DNA of 29,964 nt. Origin: a virus. Each line of letters starts with the position of its first letter. The stretch's first letter is position 1. The DNA lies in IMG/VR virus record IMGVR_UViG_3300031920_000467, positions 1 through 29,964 of that record. One strand, 5' to 3'. Below, one piece after another: positions 15,319 to 24,028 of the stretch. The notes under the pieces are model-generated. The model made no database searches. It saw only the letters and a list, made by a program, of their open reading frames with translations, and had not been told where the DNA came from. A program made the position numbers and the translations under genes.

Positions 15319-17832
15319 TTATCCATTTCTCATTTCATTTTCTGTACTAACTTTAGCCTTTATCATTTTTCTATTTTCACCGATTTTTTTACCGTCAAGA
15401 ATTGAACTTACATTTACAGAAATTGCAACGGATTCTTCTGCAAATTTTACTTGAAGTGGTTTTTTAAAGAATTCTGTTAATTGTTTAAGTGGTCTTGTTT
15501 TATTTGAGTTAATATTTGAAATACTTTTAATCATTTCATCAAGTTGACTAAAATCTGCATTATCACCAGTTAATAATGTGTTTATTTCTTTTAATGCAAA
15601 ACTAACATCCTTTAAACTATCTGAATGTTTTGCAATTAATTTTACTGTTTTACCGAGAATAAGTGCACCACCTAAACCAGCTTTAAGACCTATTAACGAT
15701 GTTGATAATACACCAATACCAGCACCCATTTCCTTTAATGATTCACCACCATTAGGTGCAATTTTGAATAATTCAGTAAAATTATTAGTCATATTACCAA
15801 CACCACCACCAACCATTTTAACAGCAAGACCTAAACCCATTAAAGCACTTGTGATAATTCCAATACCCGGTCCTCCTAGTGCTCCAATTAAACCAGCACC
15901 AGCAATACCAGTAGCAACTTTTGGTAACATCCCCAATATTGATTTCATTGAATTAATTTGTTCTGGTGTTAAATCTTTTACGGCATCTGAAATACTTTTA
16001 ATTCCTTTACCTGCCATATTTAAACCAGCACCAATACCAGCAGCACCAATACCAACACCAGCACCGATACCAAGTGCAGCCATAGCAGTACCTTTACCAC
16101 CAATGCTTTTACCAATGCCTTTTTTAATACTACCTTTACCTTTATTATTACCACCATTACCACTATTATCACCAAATACACTACCTAATAAACCAGTAGC
16201 TTGTTTAAATAAAAAAGCACCTGCAATAAAAATACCACCAGCTTTCGACATATTACCGGAAATATCCAAACCTGTTAATTTATCAATCCATTCACTAATT
16301 TTATGATCTCCCTCTGCCCATTTCAAAAATTTATCAATTTGTGGTCTTGCTTTTTCAAGTACTACATTAATACCTCTTATCATTGGCAACATTAATGTTT
16401 TTAATGAATTAATTGTAGCTTTAAAAGCTTCATCAAAAGTTTGTGCCGATTTTGCTCTTTCTTCTAAAGATTTTGATCTTTCTCTTAGTGCTTCAATTTC
16501 TGTTTTTGATAGCTCATTAATATTTTTACTTGAGTTACCTATATGAACCATAAATTTACCTGTTTCAGAATTTAAAAAACCTACACCCTCAACAACATCT
16601 TTCTCTTTTTTAGTTAACCCCATTCCCATCATTTGTTTTCTCATTAATTGAATGTCTTTCGTTCTTAGAGCTTGTTCTGTAAGATTTTCAGCAGATATAC
16701 CTAATGATTTTGCCACACTTGCAATACGATCTCTATCCGCAGGTGATATAAATTTTTCAAATTGATCAGTATCCATGTTTTTTCTAAGTGTTACCAAACC
16801 AACAGTCATTTGGTTTAATTTCTTAGCATATGCAGCAGGATCATTACGTGATAAAAATAGTAATTCAAATGGATCGGTTTTTGCAAATTCACCACCCATT
16901 ACTTGTAAATTTGCTGCCATTTCAATAGCACCTTCCAAACCTCTTGCATTTTTTGCAGAATCCAATGTTTCACTAATATCAATTTTAAATTTCTCAGCAT
17001 ATTGTGCCATTTCTGCAAAACCCTGAACTCCTTGTCTAAATGTAAATTGTTGAAGTTTTTTAAAATTAGTTGTAATGCCTTTAAACACAGCACTTGTGTT
17101 AATACCCATTAGTTCTGATGTTTCAACAATACCATTAACATATTGCATGGTACTTTTAACATCCACACCCATTAATTCAAATTGAGCAGCTAATTGAGTA
17201 GCACCATCAATACCTAAAGAAGTACCTTTACCCATCAAAGTAATATCTTTTACCATCTCAGCAGATAATACTCTTGCTCTACCAGTTTCATTAGCGAAAC
17301 CAGTCATCATTGTTTTAATATCTTCTAAATCACCACCTAAATATGCTACAAATCCACTAGAATCTTCAAATGATTTTCTCATCATTTCAGCTTTAGTGGC
17401 ACTTATTCCTAAACTAAGAATTGTTTGTCGAATAACCTTATCTGACATCATTAGATATTCATATTGACTCGTGAAGATATTAAATGAGTTTTTTGCTACG
17501 TTGGCAAGTGTTTTTTTTAATTTAATTTTTTTATTTAATTGTTTTATTTCATCATTATGCATTCCAATTCTTTTATTGATTGCATCTGTTGTTTGTTTAG
17601 TTATCTGATAACCATCTTCACTAGCATCATTATATGCCTCTTGCATTGCATTAGCAATCTTTTGTTTTTCATTTTGGATATCTTGTTCAATGGAAATTCT
17701 TTTTCTCACATTGAAAACATTACCTAGTTCATTTAATTCATTCTTCGATAAAGCAATTTGTTGTTCAGACAATTGCTTTTGCGCTTGATATGCTCTTTCT
17801 AAGTCACTAAGGTTTTTTCTTTTATCAGCCAT
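15319..17832 (-). CDS. Tail tape measure protein
   Basis: This 837-aa protein begins with about 100 residues of charged coiled coil (ERAYQAQKQLSEQQIALSKN), continues with the alpha-helical TMP-like core (TGFANETGRARVLSAEMVKD, GIDGATQLAAQFELMGVD), and contains Gly/Ala-rich hydrophobic helices around residues 545-700 (GKSIGGKGTAMAALGIGAG, GLIGALGGPGIGIITSALMG). Coiled coil plus hydrophobic stretches is the normal layout of a tape measure, which sets tail length and may insert into the host membrane. At 837 aa it would span roughly 120 nm if fully helical (inference). A GTATTTATA lies 15 nt before the ATG, and a terminator precedes that promoter, so it has its own transcription unit. The chaperone pair lies just upstream, as expected. 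Confidence 0.85.
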   Translation of the reverse strand: MADKRKNLSDLERAYQAQKQLSEQQIALSKNELNELGNVFNVRKRISIEQDIQNEKQKIANAMQEAYNDASEDGYQITKQTTDAINKRIGMHNDEIKQLNKKIKLKKTLANVAKNSFNIFTSQYEYLMMSDKVIRQTILSLGISATKAEMMRKSFEDSSGFVAYLGGDLEDIKTMMTGFANETGRARVLSAEMVKDITLMGKGTSLGIDGATQLAAQFELMGVDVKSTMQYVNGIVETSELMGINTSAVFKGITTNFKKLQQFTFRQGVQGFAEMAQYAEKFKIDISETLDSAKNARGLEGAIEMAANLQVMGGEFAKTDPFELLFLSRNDPAAYAKKLNQMTVGLVTLRKNMDTDQFEKFISPADRDRIASVAKSLGISAENLTEQALRTKDIQLMRKQMMGMGLTKKEKDVVEGVGFLNSETGKFMVHIGNSSKNINELSKTEIEALRERSKSLEERAKSAQTFDEAFKATINSLKTLMLPMIRGINVVLEKARPQIDKFLKWAEGDHKISEWIDKLTGLDISGNMSKAGGIFIAGAFLFKQATGLLGSVFGDNSGNGGNNKGKGSIKKGIGKSIGGKGTAMAALGIGAGVGIGAAGIGAGLNMAGKGIKSISDAVKDLTPEQINSMKSILGMLPKVATGIAGAGLIGALGGPGIGIITSALMGLGLAVKMVGGGVGNMTNNFTELFKIAPNGGESLKEMGAGIGVLSTSLIGLKAGLGGALILGKTVKLIAKHSDSLKDVSFALKEINTLLTGDNADFSQLDEMIKSISNINSNKTRPLKQLTEFFKKPLQVKFAEESVAISVNVSSILDGKKIGENRKMIKAKVSTENEMRNG

Positions 17833-17847
17833 TTAGGTTGCTTTAAG

Positions 17848-17856
17848 TATAAATAC
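17848..17856 (-). promoter_or_regulatory. Candidate late promoter motif GTATTTATA
   Basis: The minus strand reads GTATTTATA, ending exactly 15 nt before the tape measure ATG and directly after the terminator hairpin of the upstream chaperone unit. A promoter immediately after a terminator is a strong positional argument. Confidence 0.7.
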
Positions 17857-17886
17857 AAAAAGACCAAGTTTTATCTTGATCTTTTT
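17857..17886 (-). terminator. Rho-independent terminator after the chaperone genes
   Basis: Arms 17857-17868 and 17875-17886 form a 12-bp stem with a 6-nt loop. On the minus-strand RNA all 12 positions pair (one G-U), and the 3' arm ends in five U. On the plus strand the same position is a C-A mismatch, which supports minus-strand use. Confidence 0.75.
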
Positions 17887-17888
17887 AA

Positions 17889-18044
17889 TTATGTACCGAT
17901 ATTATTATTTTGTGCTTCTATTTTATCGAATTCTTTCTGAAGAATATGTAAAAAGTGTCTTCTACGATAGATTGGTATTTTTTCAACATAATCAGCTTGA
18001 AAACCACCGTGTTTAGTTAATAGATAGATTTCTTCATCTAACAT
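17889..18044 (-). CDS. 51-aa ORF, candidate frameshift-fused tail assembly chaperone
   Basis: ATG 18044 opens a 51-aa protein starting MLDEEIYLLTKHGGF and containing IPIYRRRHFLHIL, the kind of short helical sequence with P-x-Y-x-R-R seen in small tail/baseplate assembly chaperones of phages. It lies between the gp26-like gene and the tape measure, which is the chaperone position in tailed phages (gpT in lambda; gp51 is a loose T4 analogue). Its frame is -1 relative to the gp26-like gene and is open without a stop from the slippery heptamer at 18077-18083. It may therefore be made both as a fusion and alone; an A-rich tract precedes its own ATG. A terminator follows 3 nt after the stop codon. 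Confidence 0.65.
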   Translation of the reverse strand: MLDEEIYLLTKHGGFQADYVEKIPIYRRRHFLHILQKEFDKIEAQNNNIGT

Positions 18045-18056
18045 TTTTTTATATTC

Positions 18057-18083
18057 CCCGGCTAAATTCCGGGAGAAAAAAAA
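18057..18083 (-). promoter_or_regulatory. Candidate -1 ribosomal frameshift site (slippery T7/T8 plus hairpin)
   Basis: On the minus strand the heptamer T TTT TTT occupies 18083-18077 in exact X XXY YYZ phase relative to the gp26-like frame (GAT TTT TTT TCT). Three nt later a hairpin forms: CCCGG at 18073-18069 and CCGGG at 18061-18057, with the zero-frame TAG (18064-18062) in the loop. After a -1 slip, 13 sense codons lead without a stop to the ATG of the 51-aa ORF. The spacer is shorter than usual, so efficiency is uncertain. Confidence 0.6.
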
Positions 18084-19072
18084 TCCACACCGACAGTCAA
18101 TACACTTTTAAATTTAAATCCATCTTTTGCTGTAAATTCATACTCCATGTCAACATCAGGAGACACTTCTAATATTTTTCTACGTACTGTTGTTGAATCT
18201 AATCCCGGCATTGCATCAACAAATTTACTTATATAATCTTTATCAACTTTATCACCAATTGATACAATTTGTGCTTTTATTTTCATTGTGTTATATTCAC
18301 TAAATTCAACACCCATTGCTTCTTTTATTTCATCAGCTTGTTGAAATATTGCATTTTCTTCACTACCACTAATTAATCTGAATTTAACTAATTTTTTTCT
18401 CATTGGTAATTCTACAGAAAAATAACCATTTTCATCCGGTGTTTCAGTAACTTCTTTATATTGAAGTTGTGATAGATTAACAACAGTTTCAAAAGGAACA
18501 CCTGTTCTTGGATCATAAACACTAACACCATAATCATTACCATATGATGATATTCTTAAAAATAGAAGAATTGCATTTTTATCTCCGGGTAATAATTCAC
18601 TTGCCACAACACCCTGTGTTTTAATTTTTCTATTTAATAATAAATCATTTACTTTACCGCTTTCAATTAAAGATGGTGTTGTTATTAAATCTTCATCTTT
18701 TGATGTCATATACTCAATTTCAATTTCACCAATTTTATGTTTATAATGAGCACCTTTAGATGGTAATTTAATTAATTCATATGCTGTCATTAAATCAGGA
18801 TCGGTTTCCTTTTTCATAACTTTCTCGAAATCATTAGATTTATATTGTGGTGCTGGTGGAATATTAGGTTTCGATGTGGCTTGTTGTGGTGATTTATCAA
18901 CAATAATACCTTCTTTAATATTCTCTTTATTAATAATATCTTGATAAAATTCTTTAGGTAATCCTTCTGGAATTTTTGGTGCTTCTTCTGACATCTGATG
19001 TTGTTCTTTAAATTTTTTAACAGTATCAGTTACTGAAGGTTTTTGAGGTGGTTTATTATTATCTGTTTCCAT
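18062..19072 (-). CDS. gp26-like baseplate/tail assembly protein
   Basis: This 336-aa protein matches the T4 baseplate gp26 family pattern (PF12322-type). After a Pro/Lys-rich leader of about 105 residues come ELIKLPSKGAHYKHKIGEIE, a YMTSKDEDLITTPSLIESG block, the G-V-V-A-S-E-LLPGDKNAILLFLRISSYG core, and a YDPRTGVPFE segment where homologs have a Cys-rich knuckle. In T4, gp26 is needed to build the hub and is thought to act as an assembly factor rather than a lasting structural part. The gene ends in the only TAG stop I noted, beside the candidate frameshift site, so a longer fusion with the 51-aa ORF is expected. A variant late motif (GTATTTATT) lies 26 nt before the ATG. Confidence 0.75.
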   Translation of the reverse strand: METDNNKPPQKPSVTDTVKKFKEQHQMSEEAPKIPEGLPKEFYQDIINKENIKEGIIVDKSPQQATSKPNIPPAPQYKSNDFEKVMKKETDPDLMTAYELIKLPSKGAHYKHKIGEIEIEYMTSKDEDLITTPSLIESGKVNDLLLNRKIKTQGVVASELLPGDKNAILLFLRISSYGNDYGVSVYDPRTGVPFETVVNLSQLQYKEVTETPDENGYFSVELPMRKKLVKFRLISGSEENAIFQQADEIKEAMGVEFSEYNTMKIKAQIVSIGDKVDKDYISKFVDAMPGLDSTTVRRKILEVSPDVDMEYEFTAKDGFKFKSVLTVGVDFFSPGI

Positions 19073-19098
19073 AGTATTATAAATTTTTATAGTTTTTT

Positions 19099-19107
19099 AA
19101 TAAATAC
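19099..19107 (-). promoter_or_regulatory. Variant late promoter motif GTATTTATT
   Basis: This has one mismatch to GTATTTATA in the last position. It lies 26 nt before the gp26-like ATG and is preceded by TTA as in other copies. Confidence 0.45.
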
Positions 19108-19183
19108 TAAGAAAAAAATAAATGAAGAAAAATTCAAGATTATTCTCTGAAATACGTATAAGTAATTAGAAGCAATTTAATTT

Positions 19184-19939
19184 ATGTCGAAAAATAATTA
19201 TCAAAAACAAGAAAAAGAGTTTAAGGAAATAACTAAAGACGTTGATTTATTGAGTGTTAAAGATGTAATGAGTAAAATCATACCAGAAAAAATGAAATTA
19301 CTCGCTAAAAACGATAATCAAAAGAAATTAATGAATTCAATTAGACAAAATGAAATTACAATAGTAAAAGGACCTCCGGGGTGTGGTAAAACTTTTGTCA
19401 GTGTTGGTTTTTCATTAGGTTTATTAAGAAAAAAAGAAAATAGATTTAAAAAGATATATTTAGTGAAGTCAGTAACTACATTGAAAGGGGAGGAAGTTGG
19501 ATTTTTAAAAGGTGATTTGAAAGAAAAGATTGAACCAGTAATGTGGAGTTTTACAATTAACATGGAAAAATTAATTAAAGTTAGTTCAATAAATAAATTA
19601 TATGAATCTGATATTATTCGACCATTTCCACTGGCATATATGAGAGGTGCAAGTTTTGATGATTGTATTATAATTGCTGATGAAATGCAAAATGTTAGTT
19701 TAGATAATTCTCGAACGTTATTAACTAGAATTGGTAGTAACTGTAAACTCATTTTACTTGGTGACACTAAACAAATAGATATAAAAAATAAAAAAATAAG
19801 TTCTTTAGAAAAATTATTAGAAATGTTTAAAGACACTAAAGGAATTGGTGTTATTAACATGAATGAAGGGGATACTGAGAACATTAGAAATCCATTAATA
19901 ACTGTTATTGAAAAAACATATGATGAATATGGAGAATAA
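19184..19939 (+). CDS. phoH: PhoH-like P-loop ATPase
   Basis: This 251-aa protein has Walker A GPPGCGKT at 63-70, Walker B CIIIADEMQN at 161-170 with the Q-N that marks PhoH, and the sensor-like LLGD at 191-194. GAS(F)DD just before Walker B also fits. PhoH proteins are RNA/DNA-associated ATPases with SF1-helicase-like fold, very common in T4-type phages; the role in infection is not settled. It is the first gene of the plus-strand block, divergent from the gp26-like gene. No GTATTTATA precedes it, which suggests early or middle rather than late control. It overlaps the next gene. Confidence 0.92.
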   Translation: MSKNNYQKQEKEFKEITKDVDLLSVKDVMSKIIPEKMKLLAKNDNQKKLMNSIRQNEITIVKGPPGCGKTFVSVGFSLGLLRKKENRFKKIYLVKSVTTLKGEEVGFLKGDLKEKIEPVMWSFTINMEKLIKVSSINKLYESDIIRPFPLAYMRGASFDDCIIIADEMQNVSLDNSRTLLTRIGSNCKLILLGDTKQIDIKNKKISSLEKLLEMFKDTKGIGVINMNEGDTENIRNPLITVIEKTYDEYGE

Positions 19940-20213
19940 AGTATATGTTATATATGTAGGTGTTGCTGGATTAAGATCGGAAGATATTCCGGATTATGTT
20001 AACAGAATAACAAATAGTTTAGTACTTGAATCAGTTAAAGGTGAATTTATTGGTATACCAACATTTAGTACTGCGGATACTACAATGGTTTGTATTAATC
20101 CAAAATATATAACTGAAGAAAGTTTAATTATTGAACATAGACAAAATATGGAAACATTAAATGAATTGGTTCAAGCAGAAATAAAATTAAAACAAGAAAA
20201 AATTAAAGAATAA
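19929..20213 (+). CDS. Small protein of unknown function (94 aa)
   Basis: The chosen start is ATG 19929 (MENKVYVIYVG); ATGs at 19920 and 19923 are also possible. Whichever is used, the gene overlaps the end of phoH, so it is probably translationally coupled. The sequence is alpha/beta: a first hydrophobic strand (KVYVIYVGVAG), a helix (IPDYVNRITNSLV), a strand pair (GEFIGIPTF, TTMVCINPKYI), then a long C-terminal helix rich in Glu and Lys. I do not recognise the family. It ends one base into the ATG of the next gene (TAATGG). Confidence 0.7.
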   Translation: MENKVYVIYVGVAGLRSEDIPDYVNRITNSLVLESVKGEFIGIPTFSTADTTMVCINPKYITEESLIIEHRQNMETLNELVQAEIKLKQEKIKE

Positions 20214-21082
20214 TGGAAGTAAAAAAATTAGTAATAGGTATAGATATCGATGAGGTTTTAAGACATAAATGGTTACAATTTGATAGGTATTATGCTGCTG
20301 AATATGGTGAAGATGATATTCCAGAACAACCATATTGTTTTGATTATTTTAAGCATTATAAGTGGGAAGATACTGTTGAAAAAGAAAACTATCTAAATGA
20401 AGACATCCCTGATGATATTAATCCTCTTGATTACCAAATTGATAAAGAAACAGGAGAAGCACCTGTAGATGCAATTGCATTTAGAAGTGGATCAACCGAA
20501 TTAACAGCTAAAGAGGTTTATAATCGCTTTATGTATCAAGATTTTCTATTTGAAATATATGGGTCTGCTCCAATTATGTATAAACAAATGGATTTACATG
20601 TAGAGAGATTCTATAGAAAATATAAAGATACTGTTGATTTTATTATCGTTTCAAAAGAAAATTCATTATCAATTCCATCAACAATGTTCTTTTTAAGTAG
20701 AATGTTTTCACGATTTAAGAATTATAAATTTGTTGAAACCACTGAAGAAAAGTGGGAAGGTATTGATGTTTTAATTACTACTGATCCGGAAATATTAGAT
20801 GCAGGTACACCTGATGGTAAAAAGGTAATTAAATTAGCACGTCCATATAATGTTGATTGTCAGGATGGTGAAATTAAAACAGTTAAAGAAGAAATACCGC
20901 AAATAACTAAAGAAGAAACATCCGAAACAGTTAAAGAAGAAACCCCTGAAGATAATAAAGAAGAAATCCCTGAAAAAGTAATAAAAGAAAGAGAACTATT
21001 ACAAATCAATGATCTAATAGATAATGAGGATTTTCATAAAATAATAAAATACGAACTAAAAAATATTGAAGACAATGAGTGA
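20213..21082 (+). CDS. HAD-like protein with Lys/Glu-rich tail
   Basis: This 289-aa protein begins with a strand ending in DIDEVL (residues 11-16), the DxD motif of HAD-superfamily phosphatases and nucleotidases. A later strand (DFIIVSKENS) gives motif II-like Ser, and VLITTDPEIL may correspond to motif IV. The insertion between motifs is long and not of a type I can name. From about 222 to 258 there is an imperfect repeat of K-E-E-(I/T)-P/S units, a flexible acidic/basic tail. It overlaps both neighbours and precedes two glycosyltransferases, so a sugar-phosphate or nucleotide phosphatase is plausible, but the substrate is unknown. Confidence 0.65.
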   Translation: MEVKKLVIGIDIDEVLRHKWLQFDRYYAAEYGEDDIPEQPYCFDYFKHYKWEDTVEKENYLNEDIPDDINPLDYQIDKETGEAPVDAIAFRSGSTELTAKEVYNRFMYQDFLFEIYGSAPIMYKQMDLHVERFYRKYKDTVDFIIVSKENSLSIPSTMFFLSRMFSRFKNYKFVETTEEKWEGIDVLITTDPEILDAGTPDGKKVIKLARPYNVDCQDGEIKTVKEEIPQITKEETSETVKEETPEDNKEEIPEKVIKERELLQINDLIDNEDFHKIIKYELKNIEDNE

Positions 21083-22271
21083 AGAATTATTAAATAACGA
21101 AGCAAATAAAGCAGAACAGGAAAAAATAGAAAACATAAAAAAATCTTTAGATAAATTAAAAAATAAAGAATCTAAATTCCTATTTACCATTCCTGAAGTT
21201 CCACATCCATCAGCATCAGTGTATGAAATGTATTTTCATGCTAATGTAGTTAAAAGAATGGGTTATAAGGTTATTGTTTTAACCGAAAAAGAAGATTACG
21301 AAGTACCAAAGTGGATAGATAAAGAATTAACTGATTTAGAATTTGCACCAATGTCAAAACCAAATTTAATTGTTGGTCCTGAAGATATTATGGTAATTCC
21401 TGAAGTATTTTCGAATGTGATGGAACAAACTAAAAATTTACCATGTAAAAGAGTTGGTTTATTGCAATCAGTGGATTATATGTTAAATGCATTAGTTCCG
21501 GGTACAACATGGAAATCATTTCAAATAAATGATATAATTACAACATCTAGGACATTAAAAGAATTCATGGATTCATATTATGGTGTTGGTGTGTTTAATA
21601 TTAAAGTATATAATCCGGGGATTCCTGATTACTTTAAAAGAACTGATGAACCACAAAAACCTATTATATCTGTGATTGGTAGAAACCCTAATGAAATTTC
21701 GAAAATTGTTAAATTATTTTTCAGTAGATATCCACAATATAGTTGGGTAGGTTTTGATCCTATGTTAACAAAGAGTAAGCCACCACAACCAATGAGAAGA
21801 AAAGATTTCGCAAAGAGATTACGTGGTAATTTTGCTGCTATTTGGGTTGATCGTATTTCATCGTGGGGTACTTTTCCACTTGAATGTATGAAAAGTGGTG
21901 TTCTTCCGATTTGTTTAAAACCAGATATTACTCCGGAATATATTCTTGATAGAAAAGAAGGTAGTGATGAAATTGAATATAAACAAAACCTTGGATTATG
22001 GACCGATAATTTATATGATGTTCCTGTGTATATTGGTGAAGCATTGGTTAAATTTTTAGATGATAATATTGATGATGAATTATATGATGATATGGAAAAA
22101 GCAGCATCCGAATTTACTATGGATAATGCTGAAAATCAATTAATATCAACATATCAGGCACTTCTTGATGAAAGAATTTCAACATTTACATCAATAGTTA
22201 ATTCTGAAAATAAATTACCTGAAGATAAACCTGAAGAAAAATCAGAAGATAAACCTGAAGAAAAAAAATAA
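21075..22271 (+). CDS. GT-B type glycosyltransferase-like protein
   Basis: Starting at ATG 21075 (MSEELLNNEA; 398 aa), this gene overlaps the stop of the HAD-like gene by 8 nt. After a charged helical leader come TIPEVPHPSASVYEMYFHAN and a Rossmann-like VVKRMGYKVIVL, then VGLLQSVDYM, VYNPGIPDYF, ISVIGRNPNE and WGTFPLECMKSGVLPICLK. The last segment is the E-x(7)-E-like donor region of GT4/GT1 enzymes. The C-terminus is a (D/E)-K-P-E repeat tail, like the HAD-like neighbour. It should transfer a sugar; donor and acceptor are unknown. Confidence 0.72.
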   Translation: MSEELLNNEANKAEQEKIENIKKSLDKLKNKESKFLFTIPEVPHPSASVYEMYFHANVVKRMGYKVIVLTEKEDYEVPKWIDKELTDLEFAPMSKPNLIVGPEDIMVIPEVFSNVMEQTKNLPCKRVGLLQSVDYMLNALVPGTTWKSFQINDIITTSRTLKEFMDSYYGVGVFNIKVYNPGIPDYFKRTDEPQKPIISVIGRNPNEISKIVKLFFSRYPQYSWVGFDPMLTKSKPPQPMRRKDFAKRLRGNFAAIWVDRISSWGTFPLECMKSGVLPICLKPDITPEYILDRKEGSDEIEYKQNLGLWTDNLYDVPVYIGEALVKFLDDNIDDELYDDMEKAASEFTMDNAENQLISTYQALLDERISTFTSIVNSENKLPEDKPEEKSEDKPEEKK

Positions 22272-22295
22272 GATTAAATTTTAAAAACATATAAA

Positions 22296-23120
22296 ATGAA
22301 TATAAGCGTAATAATTCCAATACATGAATACAGTGATGAAATTTCAGTGATGTTGGGAAAGGCAGTTGAAACTATCGAAACACAAGAAAAAATTAAAGAA
22401 TTACCTGTGATTTATATTGTTTATCCTACATCAATTGAGAAAGATATTGTAGGTTTTCGTGATTCAATGTTAAGAAAAGAACAAGGGAAAATAAAAATTG
22501 AATTAGTTAAAAATGATGGTGATTCTGATTTCCAATCACAAATTAATTTAGCTGTGAAAAGTGTTAAAACTGATTATTTTTCAATACTTGAATTTGATGA
22601 TGAGTATAGTACAACATACTTCAAAAATGCTGAGAAATATATTAAATTCTACCCTAAGATTAATTTTTTCCTTTCACTTATTATCGAAACAAACGGTGAA
22701 GATAAGGGAATAAAAACAACCAATGAAATGGTTTGGTCTCAACAATTTGTTGGTGAAAACGGTGAATTAGGTTATTTAAATGCATCTGTATTAAAACAAT
22801 ATACGGATTTTAAAATGTCTGGTTCGGTTCTTAATAAAGCTGATTTTATTGATATTGGTGGGTTTAAGAAAAACATAAAATTAACTTTCATGTACGAGTT
22901 TTTACTAAGAGCATTGGTTAATACGTGTAAAATATATGTAATACCTAAAATAGGTTATAAACATATAGCAACAAGGGAAGGTTCTTTATTTGATGTATAT
23001 CAAAAGAAAATGCCAATGGCTGAACGTAAATTCTGGTTTGATACGGCAACAAAGGAATCAAATTTTAACAACGATAGACAGATAGACATATCACCGTTAA
23101 ATGTTGTTGATAAAAAATAA
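22296..23120 (+). CDS. GT-A (family 2-like) glycosyltransferase
   Basis: This 274-aa protein begins NISVIIPIHEYSDEIS, the first strand of GT2 enzymes, and contains LEFDDEYS as the DxD-equivalent site. A later GSVLNKADFIDIGGFKKNI block matches the acceptor-side region common in GT2 proteins. It is divergent from the two GT2 paralogs on the minus strand, so it does not look like a third duplicate. It lies 24 nt after the GT-B type gene and 23 nt before the late sigma gene, placing sugar transfer genes in the same strand block as late control and structure. Confidence 0.75.
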   Translation: MNISVIIPIHEYSDEISVMLGKAVETIETQEKIKELPVIYIVYPTSIEKDIVGFRDSMLRKEQGKIKIELVKNDGDSDFQSQINLAVKSVKTDYFSILEFDDEYSTTYFKNAEKYIKFYPKINFFLSLIIETNGEDKGIKTTNEMVWSQQFVGENGELGYLNASVLKQYTDFKMSGSVLNKADFIDIGGFKKNIKLTFMYEFLLRALVNTCKIYVIPKIGYKHIATREGSLFDVYQKKMPMAERKFWFDTATKESNFNNDRQIDISPLNVVDKK

Positions 23121-23143
23121 CATGAAGTGGTAATGTGGGTTAA

Positions 23144-24010
23144 ATGGGGAAAAAAACAAACTATTATTTTGCAGAACGTGAAGAAAAGGCAGTGATCGAT
23201 TACATTGGTTCAGATTCTGGTAAATTAAAAAATCAAATATACAACGAGGTTTTGATTGAACCATTTCGTATAATGATTGAAGTGATATTAAGAAAATATC
23301 CAATACATATTGGTAATTATACAATGGAAGAGGTTGAACAGTTTGCTTTAAACCATCTTATTGATCAAATGGTTAAATATAAAACATATATAATTGAAAG
23401 TAAACCATATGATATTGATGATAAATGGATTAAACTTGGTGATGGTTACCGATTTATTAATTTAGATGATGTAGAAAATAAATTAGATACTTTAATTAAT
23501 GTTGAAGATGGGTTTGATTATAGAATTTTTAAATCTAAAGCATATAGTTATTGTCAAACAATAGTTAGAAATTATTTTAAAGATTGGAGCAAAAAAACAT
23601 ATGCAGATAAAATTATTAATTTAAATTATGATGATTATTTTGATGAAATTAATCAAAAATCAGAATTTATATATGAAATATCTAGTGATGATAGTTCATT
23701 GTTAGATAAACTTATGATAAAAATCGTTTCTGAAATTGAAAATAAACTAGATAACGATACAAATATTAAGAAAAATGAACTTATTGTTGGTGAAGCGGTT
23801 GTTAATGTGTTAAAACATTGGGACTTGTTATTTTTAGAAGAAACCCCGGAAGGTACATATAATAAAAAAGTCACCAATAAATTCGCAAAAAATAAAGTAC
23901 TTTTATTTCTAAAAGAACAAACCGGATTAAATACAAAAGAAATTAGAATGGCACTTAAACCATTTAAAGAACTATATTTCCTTGAAAAGGAGGGTTTATT
24001 AAGTGAATAA
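23144..24010 (+). CDS. Late-transcription sigma factor, T4 gp55-like
   Basis: This 288-aa protein resembles the phage late sigma factor family. The N-terminal block YYFAEREEKAVIDYIGSD, followed by RNQIY-like LKNQIYNEVLIEPFRIMIEV and ILRKYPIHIG, then KAYSYCQTIVRNYFKDWSKK, corresponds to the conserved region-2-like segment used by gp55 to bind core polymerase and the late -10 element. The C-terminal 110 residues are less conserved and end in an acidic/hydrophobic tail (ELYFLEKEGLLSE), similar in character to the sliding-clamp binding tail of gp55 (inference). It lies just before the first late-type structural gene and its GTATTTATA motif. It would direct host RNA polymerase to the late motifs in this window. 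Confidence 0.72.
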   Translation: MGKKTNYYFAEREEKAVIDYIGSDSGKLKNQIYNEVLIEPFRIMIEVILRKYPIHIGNYTMEEVEQFALNHLIDQMVKYKTYIIESKPYDIDDKWIKLGDGYRFINLDDVENKLDTLINVEDGFDYRIFKSKAYSYCQTIVRNYFKDWSKKTYADKIINLNYDDYFDEINQKSEFIYEISSDDSSLLDKLMIKIVSEIENKLDNDTNIKKNELIVGEAVVNVLKHWDLLFLEETPEGTYNKKVTNKFAKNKVLLFLKEQTGLNTKEIRMALKPFKELYFLEKEGLLSE

Positions 24011-24028
24011 TTGATTTTTAATTATTGG

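Noticed and set aside
15301-15330. Terminator between the convergent primase and tape measure genes
   Set aside because: Only 5 nt separate the stop codons and no stem-loop with a T run is visible there.
15578-16306. Plus-strand 242-aa open frame rich in Pro, Ala and Ile
   Set aside because: It is the antisense of the Gly/Ala-rich hydrophobic part of the tape measure gene, has low complexity and no start context.
19318-19884. Minus-strand 188-aa open frame
   Set aside because: It lies entirely opposite the well-supported phoH gene with its P-loop and shows no recognisable family.
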